From JBNJFY01 sp051747265 (GTDB lineage: Bacteria; Bacteroidota; Rhodothermia; Balneolales; Balneolaceae): a stretch of DNA of 64,000 bases. Position 1 is the stretch's first letter; the number at the start of each line of letters is the position of its first letter. The notes under the pieces were generated by a model. It had not been told where the DNA came from. It did not search any database and saw nothing but the letters and a program-made list of their open reading frames with translations. Where the stretch lies: the NCBI GenBank assembly GCA_051747265.1, contig JBNJFY010000005.1, forward strand, positions 124,001-188,000, in the 5' to 3' direction. The translations under genes and the position numbers were made by a program. Shown here one piece after another: positions 24,914 through 34,969 of this stretch.

Positions 24914-26464
24914 CTACTCCCACTCAATGGTAGAAGGTGGTTTTGAGCTGATATCGTAAACTACACGATTAACGCCTTTAACTTCATTAATTATACGATT
25001 TGATACATGACCTAAAAAATCATGAGGTAAATGCGCCCAATCGGCGGTCATACCGTCAACGCTGGTGACGGCACGTAACGCAATAGTGAATTCATAGGTG
25101 CGCTCATCACCCATAACGCCAACACTTTGTACGGGAAGAAGTACAGCTAGTGCTTGCCATACTTCATCATATAGGTCGTTATTGACGAGCTCACTGATGA
25201 AAATATCATCTGCTTCTCTTAATATTTCTAGTCGTTCGGGAGTTATATCAGAAATCACACGAATACCCAATCCCGGTCCGGGGAAGGGATGACGTTTGAT
25301 GAATTGCTCGGGAATACCCAAAGCACGTCCCACATTACGTACCTCGTCCTTAAATAACTCTCGAACTGGTTCCACCAAGTCAAGGTTCATTTCCTCTGGC
25401 AAGCCACCTACATTGTGGTGCGATTTGATCGTGGCTGATGGACCTTTAAACGATACGCTTTCAATGACATCAGGGTAAAGGGTCCCTTGAGCGAGATATT
25501 TGACCTCCTCATCGTGAGCTACGGCATCATCGAAGACGTCAATAAAGGTATTTCCGATGATGATTCGCTTTTCCTCAGGGTCAACTACCCCTTTCAGAGC
25601 ATCTAAAAAACGATCTGAAGCATCAATACCTCGAACGGGAAGATCTAATTCGGTTCGATAGAGGTTTAAAACATCCTCAAACTCATTTTTGCGCAATAAG
25701 CCATTATTCACGAAGATACATTCCAGTTGATCACCAATAGCCTTATGGATTAAGGTGGCTACCACGGTTGAATCCACGCCACCGGATAATGCACAAATGA
25801 CTTTGGCATCACCAACTTGCTCTTTTACGGCACGGGTTTCGGTCTCGATAAACGAGTCTGCCGTCCAATCACCGGAGAGATCGCAGATATTTTTAATGAA
25901 ATTCTGCAGTACTTGCCCGCCATGTTCGGAGTGGACCACTTCCGGATGGAACTGAACACCATAAATGGGCTTGTTTTTATGCCGAACGGCGGCTACGGGC
26001 GCGTTTTTAGTATGAGCGATGATTTCATACTGTTCGGGTAATTCCAGTATGTGATCGCCATGGCTCATCCATACCGTGGTTTCGTGCGGTACGTCCCGCA
26101 GTAGATCCGTATGATCGTCAATGAGTAAATGCGCTCGACCAAATTCCCTGCGATCTGCTTTCTCAACAGATCCAGGAACCAAATTATGAGACAGAATCTG
26201 CAAGCCGTAACAAATACCTAATACGGGAACTTCCCAATCGAAAATATGCGGATTCAATGTGGGAGCATCCGGATCATTTACACTTTTAGGTCCACCGGAG
26301 AGGATTACTCCATTAGGAGGTTGTTGATCGAACGCCTCCAAAGGAGCATTGAAGGGATGTATCTCACAATAGACTTGAAGTTCCCGTAAGCGTCGAGCTA
26401 TGAGTTGAGTGTATTGGGAACCAAAATCTAAAATGAGGACCCACTCATCGTGCAAAGTGTGCAT
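24914..26464 (-). CDS. guaA: GMP synthase (glutamine-hydrolysing)
   Basis: GuaA converts XMP, ATP and glutamine to GMP in purine synthesis. The class-I glutamine amidotransferase domain shows VLGICYGLQ (nucleophile Cys) and GVQFHPEVVHSEHG (His and Glu). The ATP pyrophosphatase domain shows ALSGGVDSTV (P-loop, about residue 230). The C-terminal dimerisation domain includes HPFPGPGLGIRV and ends KPPSTIEWE, the usual family ending. The 516 residues are standard. It lies 33 bases after gcvH on the same strand. Confidence 0.98.
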   Translation of the reverse strand: MHTLHDEWVLILDFGSQYTQLIARRLRELQVYCEIHPFNAPLEAFDQQPPNGVILSGGPKSVNDPDAPTLNPHIFDWEVPVLGICYGLQILSHNLVPGSVEKADRREFGRAHLLIDDHTDLLRDVPHETTVWMSHGDHILELPEQYEIIAHTKNAPVAAVRHKNKPIYGVQFHPEVVHSEHGGQVLQNFIKNICDLSGDWTADSFIETETRAVKEQVGDAKVICALSGGVDSTVVATLIHKAIGDQLECIFVNNGLLRKNEFEDVLNLYRTELDLPVRGIDASDRFLDALKGVVDPEEKRIIIGNTFIDVFDDAVAHDEEVKYLAQGTLYPDVIESVSFKGPSATIKSHHNVGGLPEEMNLDLVEPVRELFKDEVRNVGRALGIPEQFIKRHPFPGPGLGIRVISDITPERLEILREADDIFISELVNNDLYDEVWQALAVLLPVQSVGVMGDERTYEFTIALRAVTSVDGMTADWAHLPHDFLGHVSNRIINEVKGVNRVVYDISSKPPSTIEWE

Positions 26465-26497
26465 TTGTAAAAGAGCGTTGAAAGTGCAGATTTAAAA

Positions 26498-26878
26498 TTA
26501 GGCTATAATATCTTCGTAATCCTTGGCGCTTAATAAATCCTCAAGTTCAGATTGGTCAGACATTTCAATCTTAATCATCCAACCATCACCATACGGATCG
26601 CTGTTAACGAGCTCGGGCTCATCTTCAAGGCGTTCGTTGAGTTCTGACACCGTACCCGAAACGGGCATAAACAATTCAGATACTGTTTTTACCGCTTCTA
26701 CAGAACCGAATATTTCTTCTTGATCTAATTCTTCATCGAGAGACTCGATCTCAACGAATACAATATCACCTAACTCGCCTTGGGCAAAATCAGTAATACC
26801 AACGGTACAGGTTCCATCTCCATTATCGCGAACCCATTCATGTTCACGTGTATACTTTAGCTCTTCTGGATTACTCAT
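26498..26878 (-). CDS. gcvH: glycine cleavage system H protein
   Basis: GcvH carries lipoic acid and shuttles the aminomethyl group in glycine cleavage. The lipoylation lysine is in FGSVEAVKTVSEL (K about 64). The N-terminus is EELKYTREHEWV and the C-terminus SAKDYEDII, at 126 residues, all as in the family. It sits 21 bases after accC. No gcvP or gcvT lies in the window, so its partner proteins are coded elsewhere or it mainly acts as a lipoyl donor. Confidence 0.97.
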   Translation of the reverse strand: MSNPEELKYTREHEWVRDNGDGTCTVGITDFAQGELGDIVFVEIESLDEELDQEEIFGSVEAVKTVSELFMPVSGTVSELNERLEDEPELVNSDPYGDGWMIKIEMSDQSELEDLLSAKDYEDIIA

Positions 26879-26899
26879 TTTAATACCTCGTGAAGTCTT

Positions 26900-28249
26900 T
26901 TATTGATCTGGATTAAAGGTAAACTCGTTCTCAAGGTACTTAGTATTGAAGGTACCTTTGATAAAATTGGGATCATCCATCAATTGAAGGTGATAGGGGA
27001 TTGTGGTTTTTACACCTTCGATGACAAATTCGGAAAGCGCACGTTTCATCCGTTGGATAGCTTCTTTCCGGGTATCTGCCTTAACAATTAACTTGGCGAT
27101 CATGCTATCGTAATGAGGTGGTATGCGATAACCCGTATACACATGGGTATCCATTCGTACTCCCAAACCACCGGGGGGATGAAACACTTCAATCGTACCT
27201 GCTGAGGGTCGGAAATTGTGCTCCGGATCTTCCGCGTTAATCCGGCATTCAATAGAATGTCCTTCTAACTCAATATTGGAGTCTTCAATTTTTTCACCAG
27301 CAGCTATTCGGATTTGTTCTTTAACAATATCAATACCGGTTACTTCTTCGGTGACTGGATGCTCAACCTGGATACGAGTATTCATCTCCATGAAGTAGAA
27401 GTTATGGTCTTTGTCGACCAGAAATTCTACGGTTCCGGCCCCTTCATAATCAACCGCATGAGCAGCGTTCGTAGCCGCATCTCCCATGCGTTTTCGAAGT
27501 TCAGGGGTCATCAGAGGAGAGGGCGCTTCTTCCAGAATCTTTTGATGACGTCTTTGCAGGGAACAATCCCGCTCGCCCAGGTGAATGGCTGTACCATGTT
27601 GGTCCGCCAGGACCTGTATCTCAACGTGGTGGGGATCTACGACAAATTTCTCGATATAAACCCCGGGATTATCGAAGGCGCTTTCCGCTTCATTGCGGCA
27701 CATCTTGAAATTGTGCTCTAATTCGTCGGCCTCCATAACTACACGCATTCCCCGACCACCACCACCGGCGGAAGCCTTAATAATAATGGGATAGCCAATT
27801 TCTTCAGCTATTTCGCGTGCATCAGCTATAGAATCCACTTCTCCGTCGCTACCCGGAACCACGGGGACATCATTTTTTATCATTGTGTCCTTGGCTACCG
27901 CTTTATCTCCCATACGAGAGATACTATCCGGAGCCGGACCGATGAATTTGATGTTGTGTTCGGAGCAAATACGTGAGAACTCTGCATTTTCTGCTAAAAA
28001 CCCATATCCGGGATGGATGGCTTCGGCATTGGTAATTTCAGCAGCCGCGATAATACGGGGTATTTTCAAGTAACTTTCCCGACTAGGGGCAGGGCCTATG
28101 CAAACCGCTTCATCAGCAAATTTTACATGTAAGCTGTCTTCGTCTGCCTTGGAGTAAACGGCTACTGTTTTTATACCCAGTTCTCTACACGTACGAATAA
28201 TACGTAGGGCAATTTCGCCACGATTGGCGATTAAAATCTTATCAAACAT
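26900..28249 (-). CDS. accC: acetyl-CoA carboxylase biotin carboxylase subunit
   Basis: AccC carboxylates the biotin on AccB with ATP and bicarbonate, the first half of malonyl-CoA formation for fatty acid synthesis. The ATP-grasp features are clear: IIKASAGGGGRGMRVV, the ERDCSLQRRHQK basic segment and FMEMNTRIQVEHPVTE. The start MFDKILIANRGEIALRII is canonical. Length is 449 residues. It follows accB by 8 bases. Confidence 0.98.
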   Translation of the reverse strand: MFDKILIANRGEIALRIIRTCRELGIKTVAVYSKADEDSLHVKFADEAVCIGPAPSRESYLKIPRIIAAAEITNAEAIHPGYGFLAENAEFSRICSEHNIKFIGPAPDSISRMGDKAVAKDTMIKNDVPVVPGSDGEVDSIADAREIAEEIGYPIIIKASAGGGGRGMRVVMEADELEHNFKMCRNEAESAFDNPGVYIEKFVVDPHHVEIQVLADQHGTAIHLGERDCSLQRRHQKILEEAPSPLMTPELRKRMGDAATNAAHAVDYEGAGTVEFLVDKDHNFYFMEMNTRIQVEHPVTEEVTGIDIVKEQIRIAAGEKIEDSNIELEGHSIECRINAEDPEHNFRPSAGTIEVFHPPGGLGVRMDTHVYTGYRIPPHYDSMIAKLIVKADTRKEAIQRMKRALSEFVIEGVKTTIPYHLQLMDDPNFIKGTFNTKYLENEFTFNPDQ

Positions 28250-28257
28250 GAAGGGGG

Positions 28258-28764
28258 TTATCCTTTTTCAATGATGAAAAGCGGTTGGTCGTACTCAACA
28301 GGCTCGGCATCTTCAACCAAAACCTTCTTGACCGTACCTGAAAATTCAGCTTCGATCTCGTTCATGATTTTCATGGCTTCAACAATGCAAAGCGTTTCTC
28401 CTTTTTCCACCTTATCACCCACTGTTACGAACGGATCGGAATCAGGGGAGGGGGCTTCATAGAAAGTGCCCACAATAGGTGAAGTTACTGTATCGCCGGA
28501 TACCTGTTCTTCGTCATCCGCGGATTCTGGTCGTTGAGTAGAAGCATCCGGATTTGAAGGGGCGGCTGCCGGTTGTTGTGGAGCCTGAGGCTGCTGCGGC
28601 ATACTCATTTGCTGAGGCATAGTGGCGTATATGGGTTGTTGACCACCTTCAACCTCCGCAGTTTTTTTAACCTTAATCTTGAAGTCCCCTTCTTCGATGG
28701 ATACTTCGTCGACTTCGCTTTCAGCGATTAGTTCCAGTAGGTTTTTGACTAATTTTAAATCCAT
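28258..28764 (-). CDS. accB: acetyl-CoA carboxylase biotin carboxyl carrier protein
   Basis: AccB is the biotinylated carrier of acetyl-CoA carboxylase. A short N-terminal dimerising region (MDLKLVKNLLELIAESEVDE) is followed by a linker rich in Pro, Gln and Ala (about residues 45-80). The biotinyl domain contains VEAMKIMNEIEA with the biotinylated lysine. The 168 residues are normal. It lies between efp (6 bases) and accC (8 bases). Confidence 0.97.
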   Translation of the reverse strand: MDLKLVKNLLELIAESEVDEVSIEEGDFKIKVKKTAEVEGGQQPIYATMPQQMSMPQQPQAPQQPAAAPSNPDASTQRPESADDEEQVSGDTVTSPIVGTFYEAPSPDSDPFVTVGDKVEKGETLCIVEAMKIMNEIEAEFSGTVKKVLVEDAEPVEYDQPLFIIEKG

Positions 28765-28770
28765 CTTGCT

Positions 28771-29349
28771 TTATCCGTTAGACGTTACGCGTTCTAAATA
28801 TTCTGAATTTTCTGTATCAACTTTCACCTTGTCACCTTCATTAATGAAGAGAGGTACTTGAATGGTAGCACCCGATTCCAAGGTTGCTGATTTGGTTCCA
28901 CCTTGAGCTGTGTCTCCTTTGATACCCGGTACGGTATCTACGACTTCCATTACTACATGAGAGGGAGGTTCAGCATACAAAATTTGCTCATTATCAACAT
29001 CGATGACCAAGGTCACTTCTTGTTCATCCGTAATAAATTCTGGTTTTCGCACCCGAGCCTCTTCCAGTGGCTTTTGCTCATAAGTATCTTGGTGCATGAA
29101 ATAAAAGAGATTGCCATCCTTATATAGAAATTGATAGGGATGACGTTCTACGCGAATGGATTCCAGAGTTTCTCCCGAGCGAAAAGTTTTGTCGATGGTC
29201 TTTTCATTGACCACTCCTTTTAACTTGGTGCGAATGAAGGCACCGCCTTTGCCCGGTTTAACATGCTGGAATTCCACAATATTATAGAGTTCACCATCCA
29301 GCAATATGGTTAGTCCATTGCGAATATCTGAGGTATTAATCTTTGGCAT
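28771..29349 (-). CDS. efp: translation elongation factor P
   Basis: EF-P rescues ribosomes stalled on polyproline. The three-domain protein starts INTSDIRNGLTILLDGEL. The loop lysine K34 that other bacteria modify is present in KPGKGGAFIRTK. The C-terminal signature GDTAQGGTKSATLESGA is intact. There are 192 residues. It heads the efp-accB-accC-gcvH-guaA run, and efp beside accBC is a common arrangement. Confidence 0.97.
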   Translation of the reverse strand: MPKINTSDIRNGLTILLDGELYNIVEFQHVKPGKGGAFIRTKLKGVVNEKTIDKTFRSGETLESIRVERHPYQFLYKDGNLFYFMHQDTYEQKPLEEARVRKPEFITDEQEVTLVIDVDNEQILYAEPPSHVVMEVVDTVPGIKGDTAQGGTKSATLESGATIQVPLFINEGDKVKVDTENSEYLERVTSNG

Positions 29350-29383
29350 GATTGAACATTCTGACCGTTATTTTTTGATCGGT

Positions 29384-29415
29384 CCAAAATAGCATGATGC
29401 CCTTTGGATACCAAA
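29384..29415 (-). promoter_or_regulatory. possible promoter of the efp-accBC operon
   Basis: On the minus strand TTTG (29415-29412), a 20-base spacer and TATTTTGG (29391-29384) match the Bacteroidetes -33/-7 pattern with one deviation in TAnnTTTG. It stands 34 bases before the efp ATG. Confidence 0.35.
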
Positions 29416-29436
29416 CGAATGAACCGAATATTTCGA

Positions 29437-30783
29437 CTAAATAAAGGTACTTACCAATGTATACAACAAGATCAATGGACAGATAACTTTGATGAACCAT
29501 GGCCAAACTTTGGCCAGTAACGTATTGGAAAAGCCGCTGTATCCTGATTCAATTTCAGCAAGGGCATTTTCGGGCTTCCAAACATACCCCAAAAACAGGC
29601 AAATCAGCAGTCCACCGAGTGGCAATCCGATGGTACTGAAAATCATATCTATTGTACCTATTAAGCTGGTATCAAAAGCAATAAATAACGAAATAAGTAA
29701 GATTCCGATACCTATGAAGGCAGCCGCTTTTTTCCGACGGATATTGAATTCATCAATGGCATAAGATACCGGTACCTCAAGCAGCGAAATGGTAGAAGTA
29801 AGGGCAGCTATAGAGAGTAATAAAAAGAAGGTGGTTCCAAATATAAGCCCTAAGATGCCTCCCATCTGGTGGAACAGTTCAGGTAAAACCTGGAAGATTA
29901 GTGCGGGTCCGGCTAATAACTGATCACCATCAAATATCTGAACACCTTGTGCTTGAGCCACGTACATGGCCGGTATAATCAGCAGTCCGGCAAGGAAAGC
30001 GATGCTGATATCCGCAAGGGTTACGTAAGCAGCTGCGGAAGCAATATTTTCCTTTTTGCTGAGATATGACCCATAGGTGATTAGGGCCCCCATACCCAGC
30101 GACAAAGAGAAGAAGGCTTGTCCCATGGCCGCAAATATTAATTCGGCGTCAATTTGTGTTAAATCGGGCTTGAAATATACACCTAATCCCTTCATGGCAC
30201 CATCCTGGGTAACTACATAGCCAATCATAATGACCAAAATAATTACCAATAGGGGCATTAAGGTTTTGGTGGCTCGTTCAATTCCTTCACTAACCCCACC
30301 GGTAATGATTGATATGGTAGCTCCCATAAACAGGATGGCAAATATTGCATTCATCCAACCGCTACCTGTATCTGCGAAAAGAGTGGCCAGATCTGCATAT
30401 CCGGCGAAGTAAAATATCTCTTCAAATACATAAGTAACCGTCCAACCGGCTACTACTGTATAGAAAGAAAGGATCATGACCCCGCAAATTATACCCCACA
30501 AACCAATGAGTGGATAGAACTTATTGCTAGATAGCGCTTTAAATGCGCCTACTGGATTTTTGCGGGTGTTACGCCCAATGGTCAGTTCGGCTAACATGAC
30601 CGGAAAGCCTACCAGAAAGCAGCATATAACATATATAATAAGGAAAGCCGCTCCACCATTGGAAGCCACTTCGGTTGGGAATCGCCAAATATTACCCAAT
30701 CCTACCGCGGATCCGGCGGCAGCGAGTATAAATCCCAATTTTGAATTCCAACTACCCCGTTGATCTGTATCTAAATTAGCCAA
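29437..30783 (-). CDS. sodium-dependent SNF-family transporter
   Basis: A neurotransmitter:sodium symporter-type carrier of 448 residues with about eleven membrane helices. The first helix carries the family signature AAAGSAVGLGNIWRFP, which forms the sodium and substrate site, followed by NGGAAFLIIYV. The later helix segment ALTSTISLLEVPVSYAID is also typical. Bacterial members usually import amino acids. The substrate here cannot be read from sequence. It lies 87 bases upstream of efp in the same direction. Confidence 0.9.
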   Translation of the reverse strand: MANLDTDQRGSWNSKLGFILAAAGSAVGLGNIWRFPTEVASNGGAAFLIIYVICCFLVGFPVMLAELTIGRNTRKNPVGAFKALSSNKFYPLIGLWGIICGVMILSFYTVVAGWTVTYVFEEIFYFAGYADLATLFADTGSGWMNAIFAILFMGATISIITGGVSEGIERATKTLMPLLVIILVIMIGYVVTQDGAMKGLGVYFKPDLTQIDAELIFAAMGQAFFSLSLGMGALITYGSYLSKKENIASAAAYVTLADISIAFLAGLLIIPAMYVAQAQGVQIFDGDQLLAGPALIFQVLPELFHQMGGILGLIFGTTFFLLLSIAALTSTISLLEVPVSYAIDEFNIRRKKAAAFIGIGILLISLFIAFDTSLIGTIDMIFSTIGLPLGGLLICLFLGYVWKPENALAEIESGYSGFSNTLLAKVWPWFIKVICPLILLYTLVSTFI

Positions 30784-30854
30784 GTAATACTCCTGTTACT
30801 TTGTTGTTAACCCTGCACTGACGTTCGATCGATGCTTAAAATATTTTCTACCCC

Positions 30855-32846
30855 TTAATCTCGCAACTTTATAAGCAAAACAGAGGATAGGGGCGGCAAT
30901 ATACAAGTCTGCTGGACGATTTCACCCTTTTTTTGTGAATCTTCAGTTGAAAATAGTACCTCTTGCGGCGTATCAGGGGCCCAGCTAAGATCCTGATGGG
31001 CGTCCATATTGATGAGCCAAGTCAGAGATTCCTGAATATTCGGATTCCGGAATGTGAAAATTCGTTGGAATTCAGTCTGACCCTGAACCAGATTCCAATC
31101 AGATAACTCAGATCGGTTTAGGATTTTGTGATCTCTCCGAATCTGAATCAGTGATTTATACCACTCAAAGAATGCTCGATTTAACGAAATATGCTCAAAG
31201 TTTAAATAATTGGTTGAATCATCCTTGTTGTAGCTATTTGGATCAGGGTATCCTACTTTTTGCGATTCAGGATAGGTAGGCGAGATGATTTTGGCATGTC
31301 CCCATTCTTGCCCAGCGTGTATCATCGGTATGCCTGGCGATAACATCAAAATCATTGCCATTAACTTGGCAGAGCGTTCTTCCGCATTAGAATAGGGAAG
31401 ATATTTAGAAATATCGCTTATTGGGTAGGTTTCCGAATAAGATCGATATGATTGACGAATGAAATCCCCCAGCGTAAAGCCATCATGAGAATCCAAATAG
31501 TTTATACTATGTGCTGCTTCATATACTATACCATGATCCAGGGAATCCAGGCTACCTTGCAAAACCGTATCCAATTGGGAATGAGGCGTATGTTTGGACC
31601 AATGTCCAAATCCCACCCCTTTTGATTTTCGGGGGGCCGTACCTTTAATGGTGTTTCGGAATCGGTCATTCCAACAGCTCCAGCCCAAGTTAGAGAAGCC
31701 AAGCGGATTGTATCCGCCTCCCCAAGGTTCAGCAATCATAATGACATTAGGATTGATCGAGCGGGCCAGTTGTTTAACTTCATTAATGGTTTTCCAATCC
31801 AGGAGATGAGCCAAATCAAACCGAAAGCCATCAATATGATACTCCGTCATCCAATAGCGAATGGCTTCTAGTATTAATTTACGACTAACTCCGGATTCCG
31901 ACTTGAAATCATTGCCGCAGCCACTGCGATTAGCCAACTGACCATTGTCTTTGTGGCGCAAATATACCTCAGGAGCGAGATATCTAAGCGGGTTGTAATC
32001 ATGATGGGAGACATGGTTAAAAACCACATCCATAATTACGGCGATGCCTTCTTGATGCAGGGTTTTCACCAATTGTTTGAATTCACGTGAAGCCAACGCC
32101 TGTTGACCGGACCAGGCATCGGGGGCATTCGAACCATCGGAGGCGTAGCGCGAGTCAGGGGCAAAAAAATTGCTGGTCATATAGCCCCAGTGATTGATCG
32201 CGGACGGATTCCAATCGTTAATCAAGCCGGAAGTTTCCGCACGTTGACCAAATGGAGGTTCAAATCGCGCATACTGTTGCAGAGGAAGAAATTCTACAGC
32301 ATTGACTCCTAATTTTTTTAAATGATTTAAACCTCCTTGATGATCATCTGAGATAAAAGATTTATAGCAACCACGCTGTTGCCACTGTGGATCACTTAAC
32401 GCGACCGCATCCTTAATGTGCAGCTCATAAATGGTTAATTCTCTATGGTTAGCCGGAACCACAAAATCATCATTGCCCCAGTTAAAAGATTGGGATTGTG
32501 GAATCGCACTTTTCGCCGGCTGCTGATATGAATTCTTGATCGAAAGGTTCACACTGTATGGATCAGCTAGTCTCTTAGGATAATCGGAGCTGATAGTTCT
32601 TTTCCATTCAATATGATAGTCATACCAATCGTACTCGAGTTCCTTATGAATGGTACACCACCAGTATCCATTCTTCTCGCTCTTTAATTTAAAGGATTGT
32701 AACGGAGCCACAGAGGTTGGTACTCCGTAAAATTGTACATGAACAGCGTTGGCTCGGGGTGCGTATAAATAAAATGAGGTGCACCCATCATGTCGGGTAC
32801 ACCCCATTTTTAATGATTTCGATGAAGAGTCTGGATTCTGAATCAT
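30855..32846 (-). CDS. GH13 glycogen debranching-type enzyme (GlgX/isoamylase/pullulanase group)
   Basis: The 663-residue protein starts with a CBM48-like beta domain (CTSFYLYAPRANAVHVQFYG, residues about 21-90). The alpha-amylase barrel follows. The four GH13 regions are visible: VIMDVVFNHVSHHDYN, DGFRFDLAHLLD (nucleophile Asp), VIMIAEPWGGG (acid Glu) and NYLDSHDGFTLGD. INHWGYMTSNFFAPDSRYAS places it with GlgX/isoamylase debranching enzymes that cut alpha-1,6 bonds in glycogen. No signal peptide is seen, so it acts in the cytoplasm. It starts 3 bases after metG ends, so both are probably on one transcript. No other glycogen gene is near. Confidence 0.85.
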   Translation of the reverse strand: MIQNPDSSSKSLKMGCTRHDGCTSFYLYAPRANAVHVQFYGVPTSVAPLQSFKLKSEKNGYWWCTIHKELEYDWYDYHIEWKRTISSDYPKRLADPYSVNLSIKNSYQQPAKSAIPQSQSFNWGNDDFVVPANHRELTIYELHIKDAVALSDPQWQQRGCYKSFISDDHQGGLNHLKKLGVNAVEFLPLQQYARFEPPFGQRAETSGLINDWNPSAINHWGYMTSNFFAPDSRYASDGSNAPDAWSGQQALASREFKQLVKTLHQEGIAVIMDVVFNHVSHHDYNPLRYLAPEVYLRHKDNGQLANRSGCGNDFKSESGVSRKLILEAIRYWMTEYHIDGFRFDLAHLLDWKTINEVKQLARSINPNVIMIAEPWGGGYNPLGFSNLGWSCWNDRFRNTIKGTAPRKSKGVGFGHWSKHTPHSQLDTVLQGSLDSLDHGIVYEAAHSINYLDSHDGFTLGDFIRQSYRSYSETYPISDISKYLPYSNAEERSAKLMAMILMLSPGIPMIHAGQEWGHAKIISPTYPESQKVGYPDPNSYNKDDSTNYLNFEHISLNRAFFEWYKSLIQIRRDHKILNRSELSDWNLVQGQTEFQRIFTFRNPNIQESLTWLINMDAHQDLSWAPDTPQEVLFSTEDSQKKGEIVQQTCILPPLSSVLLIKLRD

Positions 32847-32849
32847 AGA

Positions 32850-34886
32850 TTATCGAATGATATCACCGGGTTGACCATCGCTTTTCATAAAGCTAAGGTT
32901 GCCCTCATCATCTTCACTCATTAGAACCATTCCCTCGCTGGGAATCCCCATCATTTTTTTTGGGGCCAGATTGGCAACTACGCTCACTGTATTGCCTACA
33001 ATCTCCTCCGGTTTAAAGTGCTTTTTAATGCCTGCCAAAATAGTGCGTTCTTCTAATCCGATATCTACGGTTAGCTTAATCAACTTATTTGATTTGGGCA
33101 GATCCTCAGCTTCCGTGATTTTCCCCACCCGTAAATCCAATTTCATGAAGTCATCAAACTGAATGTTGTCCTTAATTGGCTGGATCTCTCTACCGGATGT
33201 ATCGTCTTCGTTTTCCTTTGCGCGTTCTTTTAATTTATTGATTTGTTCTTCCACAACTTCGTCTTCGATTTTGTTAAATAGAATTTCACCTTTGTCTATG
33301 GCTGAACCTACTTCTAGCATATTTTCGGTAACCATATCCCAGGAAATATCTTCGGTTATACCTAAATAGGTACGTAATTGCTTCATTTTTTGTGGTAAAA
33401 TCGGATCAAACAACACAGACAATGCTGCAGATATTTGAGCTGATACATGAAGAGTATTGCCACAGACGACGGGATCATCTTTGCGCGTCTTCCACGGTTC
33501 CATTTCGGTAAAATATTTGTTTCCGGTACGCGCTAAGTTCATTGTTTCCTGAATCGCTTCCCGGAAACGATACCGCTCATAGCTTTCGGCAATACGTTCT
33601 TTGGAATTTTCAATTTCTTTTAGCACTTCCAAGTCACGCTCGGTTGGCTCTATCAGTTCCGGAACTTTCCCCTCAAAATATTTACCCGTAAAGGACAAGG
33701 TTCGGAAAATGAAATTACCCAAGATGTCAGCTAGTTCGTTATTCACCTTATTTTGAAAGTCATTCCAAGAGAAATCGGAATCCTTGGTTTCTGGTAAATT
33801 AGTACCCAGTACGTAACGTAAATAATCCGCTTGGAAATCTTCCAGGTATTCATGTAACCAGACCGCCCAGCCTCGGGAAGTGGAAAGTTTTCTGCCTTCC
33901 AGATTCAGAAACTCGTTGGCGGGAACATTTTCAGGAAGTATGTAGTCACCGTCGGCCATCAACATAGTAGGGAAGATTATGCAATGGAAAACGATGTTGT
34001 CTTTACCTATAAAATGAATAAGATCTGTGTCATCATCTTGCCAGTATGTTTTCCAAAGCTCTTTATCTCCTTGTTTTTCGGCCCACTCTTTGGTTGCTGT
34101 AATGTAACCGATAGGAGCATCAAACCAGACATAGAGCACTTTCCCATGGGCTTCTTCTAGCGGAACTGGAACCCCCCATTTTAAGTCTCGAGTAACCGCG
34201 CGATCGCTTAATCCTTCATTAAGCCAGCTTTTACATTGCCCAAGCACATTGGGTTTCCAATCGTCCTGACTATTGATCCATTTTTCTAATTTATCCTGCC
34301 AATCTCCCAAGGGTAAATACCAGTGTTCGGTTTCTTTCAGCACTGGCTTATTACCGGTAATTGTACTACGTGGATTTTTTAGCTCATTAGGAGAAAGGGC
34401 ACTACCGCACTGCTCGCATTGATCGCCATAAGCTTCCTCATATCCACAATTAGGGCAGGTACCTATTACATAGCGGTCGGGAAGGAACATATCTGCCTGT
34501 TCATCATATAATTGTTCCTCCGTTTTCTTTTTAAATACGTTTTTCTTATTCAGTTTTTTGAAAAACTGCTGTGCTGTTTCATGATGTTGAGCAGAGGAAG
34601 TACGTCCAAAATAATCGAAGGAAATGCCAAATTTTTCGAACACATCTTTATTCATGCTGTGAAATCGGTCCACAATTTCTTGAGGAGAAATTCCTTCTTT
34701 CTCAGCTGCTATGGTAATAGGAACACCATGCTCATCTGAGCCACAAATGTAAACGATATCCTCTTTTTGTAGTCGTTTGTATCGTACAAATAAATCAGCA
34801 GGCAGGTATGCGCCGGCAAGATGACCGAGATGAATAGGTCCATTGGCATAGGGAAGAGCAGCAGTCACTAAAGTTCGCTTAGACAT
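32850..34886 (-). CDS. metG: methionine--tRNA ligase
   Basis: MetRS charges tRNA(Met). The HIGH motif is PYANGPIHLGHLAG (residues 12-25). The zinc knuckle is CPNCGYEEAYGDQCEQCG. The KMSKS motif has the form KLSTSRGWAVWLHEYL seen in Bacteroidetes-type enzymes. A C-terminal Trbp111/EMAP-like tRNA-binding domain (about residues 570-678; DFMKLDLRVGKI) is fused, ending QPGDIIR. Length is 678 residues. It follows the SpoU gene by 83 bases. Confidence 0.97.
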   Translation of the reverse strand: MSKRTLVTAALPYANGPIHLGHLAGAYLPADLFVRYKRLQKEDIVYICGSDEHGVPITIAAEKEGISPQEIVDRFHSMNKDVFEKFGISFDYFGRTSSAQHHETAQQFFKKLNKKNVFKKKTEEQLYDEQADMFLPDRYVIGTCPNCGYEEAYGDQCEQCGSALSPNELKNPRSTITGNKPVLKETEHWYLPLGDWQDKLEKWINSQDDWKPNVLGQCKSWLNEGLSDRAVTRDLKWGVPVPLEEAHGKVLYVWFDAPIGYITATKEWAEKQGDKELWKTYWQDDDTDLIHFIGKDNIVFHCIIFPTMLMADGDYILPENVPANEFLNLEGRKLSTSRGWAVWLHEYLEDFQADYLRYVLGTNLPETKDSDFSWNDFQNKVNNELADILGNFIFRTLSFTGKYFEGKVPELIEPTERDLEVLKEIENSKERIAESYERYRFREAIQETMNLARTGNKYFTEMEPWKTRKDDPVVCGNTLHVSAQISAALSVLFDPILPQKMKQLRTYLGITEDISWDMVTENMLEVGSAIDKGEILFNKIEDEVVEEQINKLKERAKENEDDTSGREIQPIKDNIQFDDFMKLDLRVGKITEAEDLPKSNKLIKLTVDIGLEERTILAGIKKHFKPEEIVGNTVSVVANLAPKKMMGIPSEGMVLMSEDDEGNLSFMKSDGQPGDIIR

Positions 34887-34969
34887 ATAAGTAAGTTTCC
34901 AATAATTTTTATTCGACGATTCGCTGGGAAGTTAAAGGAAAGATTAATCAGTTAAAATGAATATGATAT

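Noticed and set aside
32850..34886. KLSTS instead of KMSKS in MetG as a defect
   Set aside because: This form is usual in Bacteroidetes-type methionyl-tRNA synthetases.
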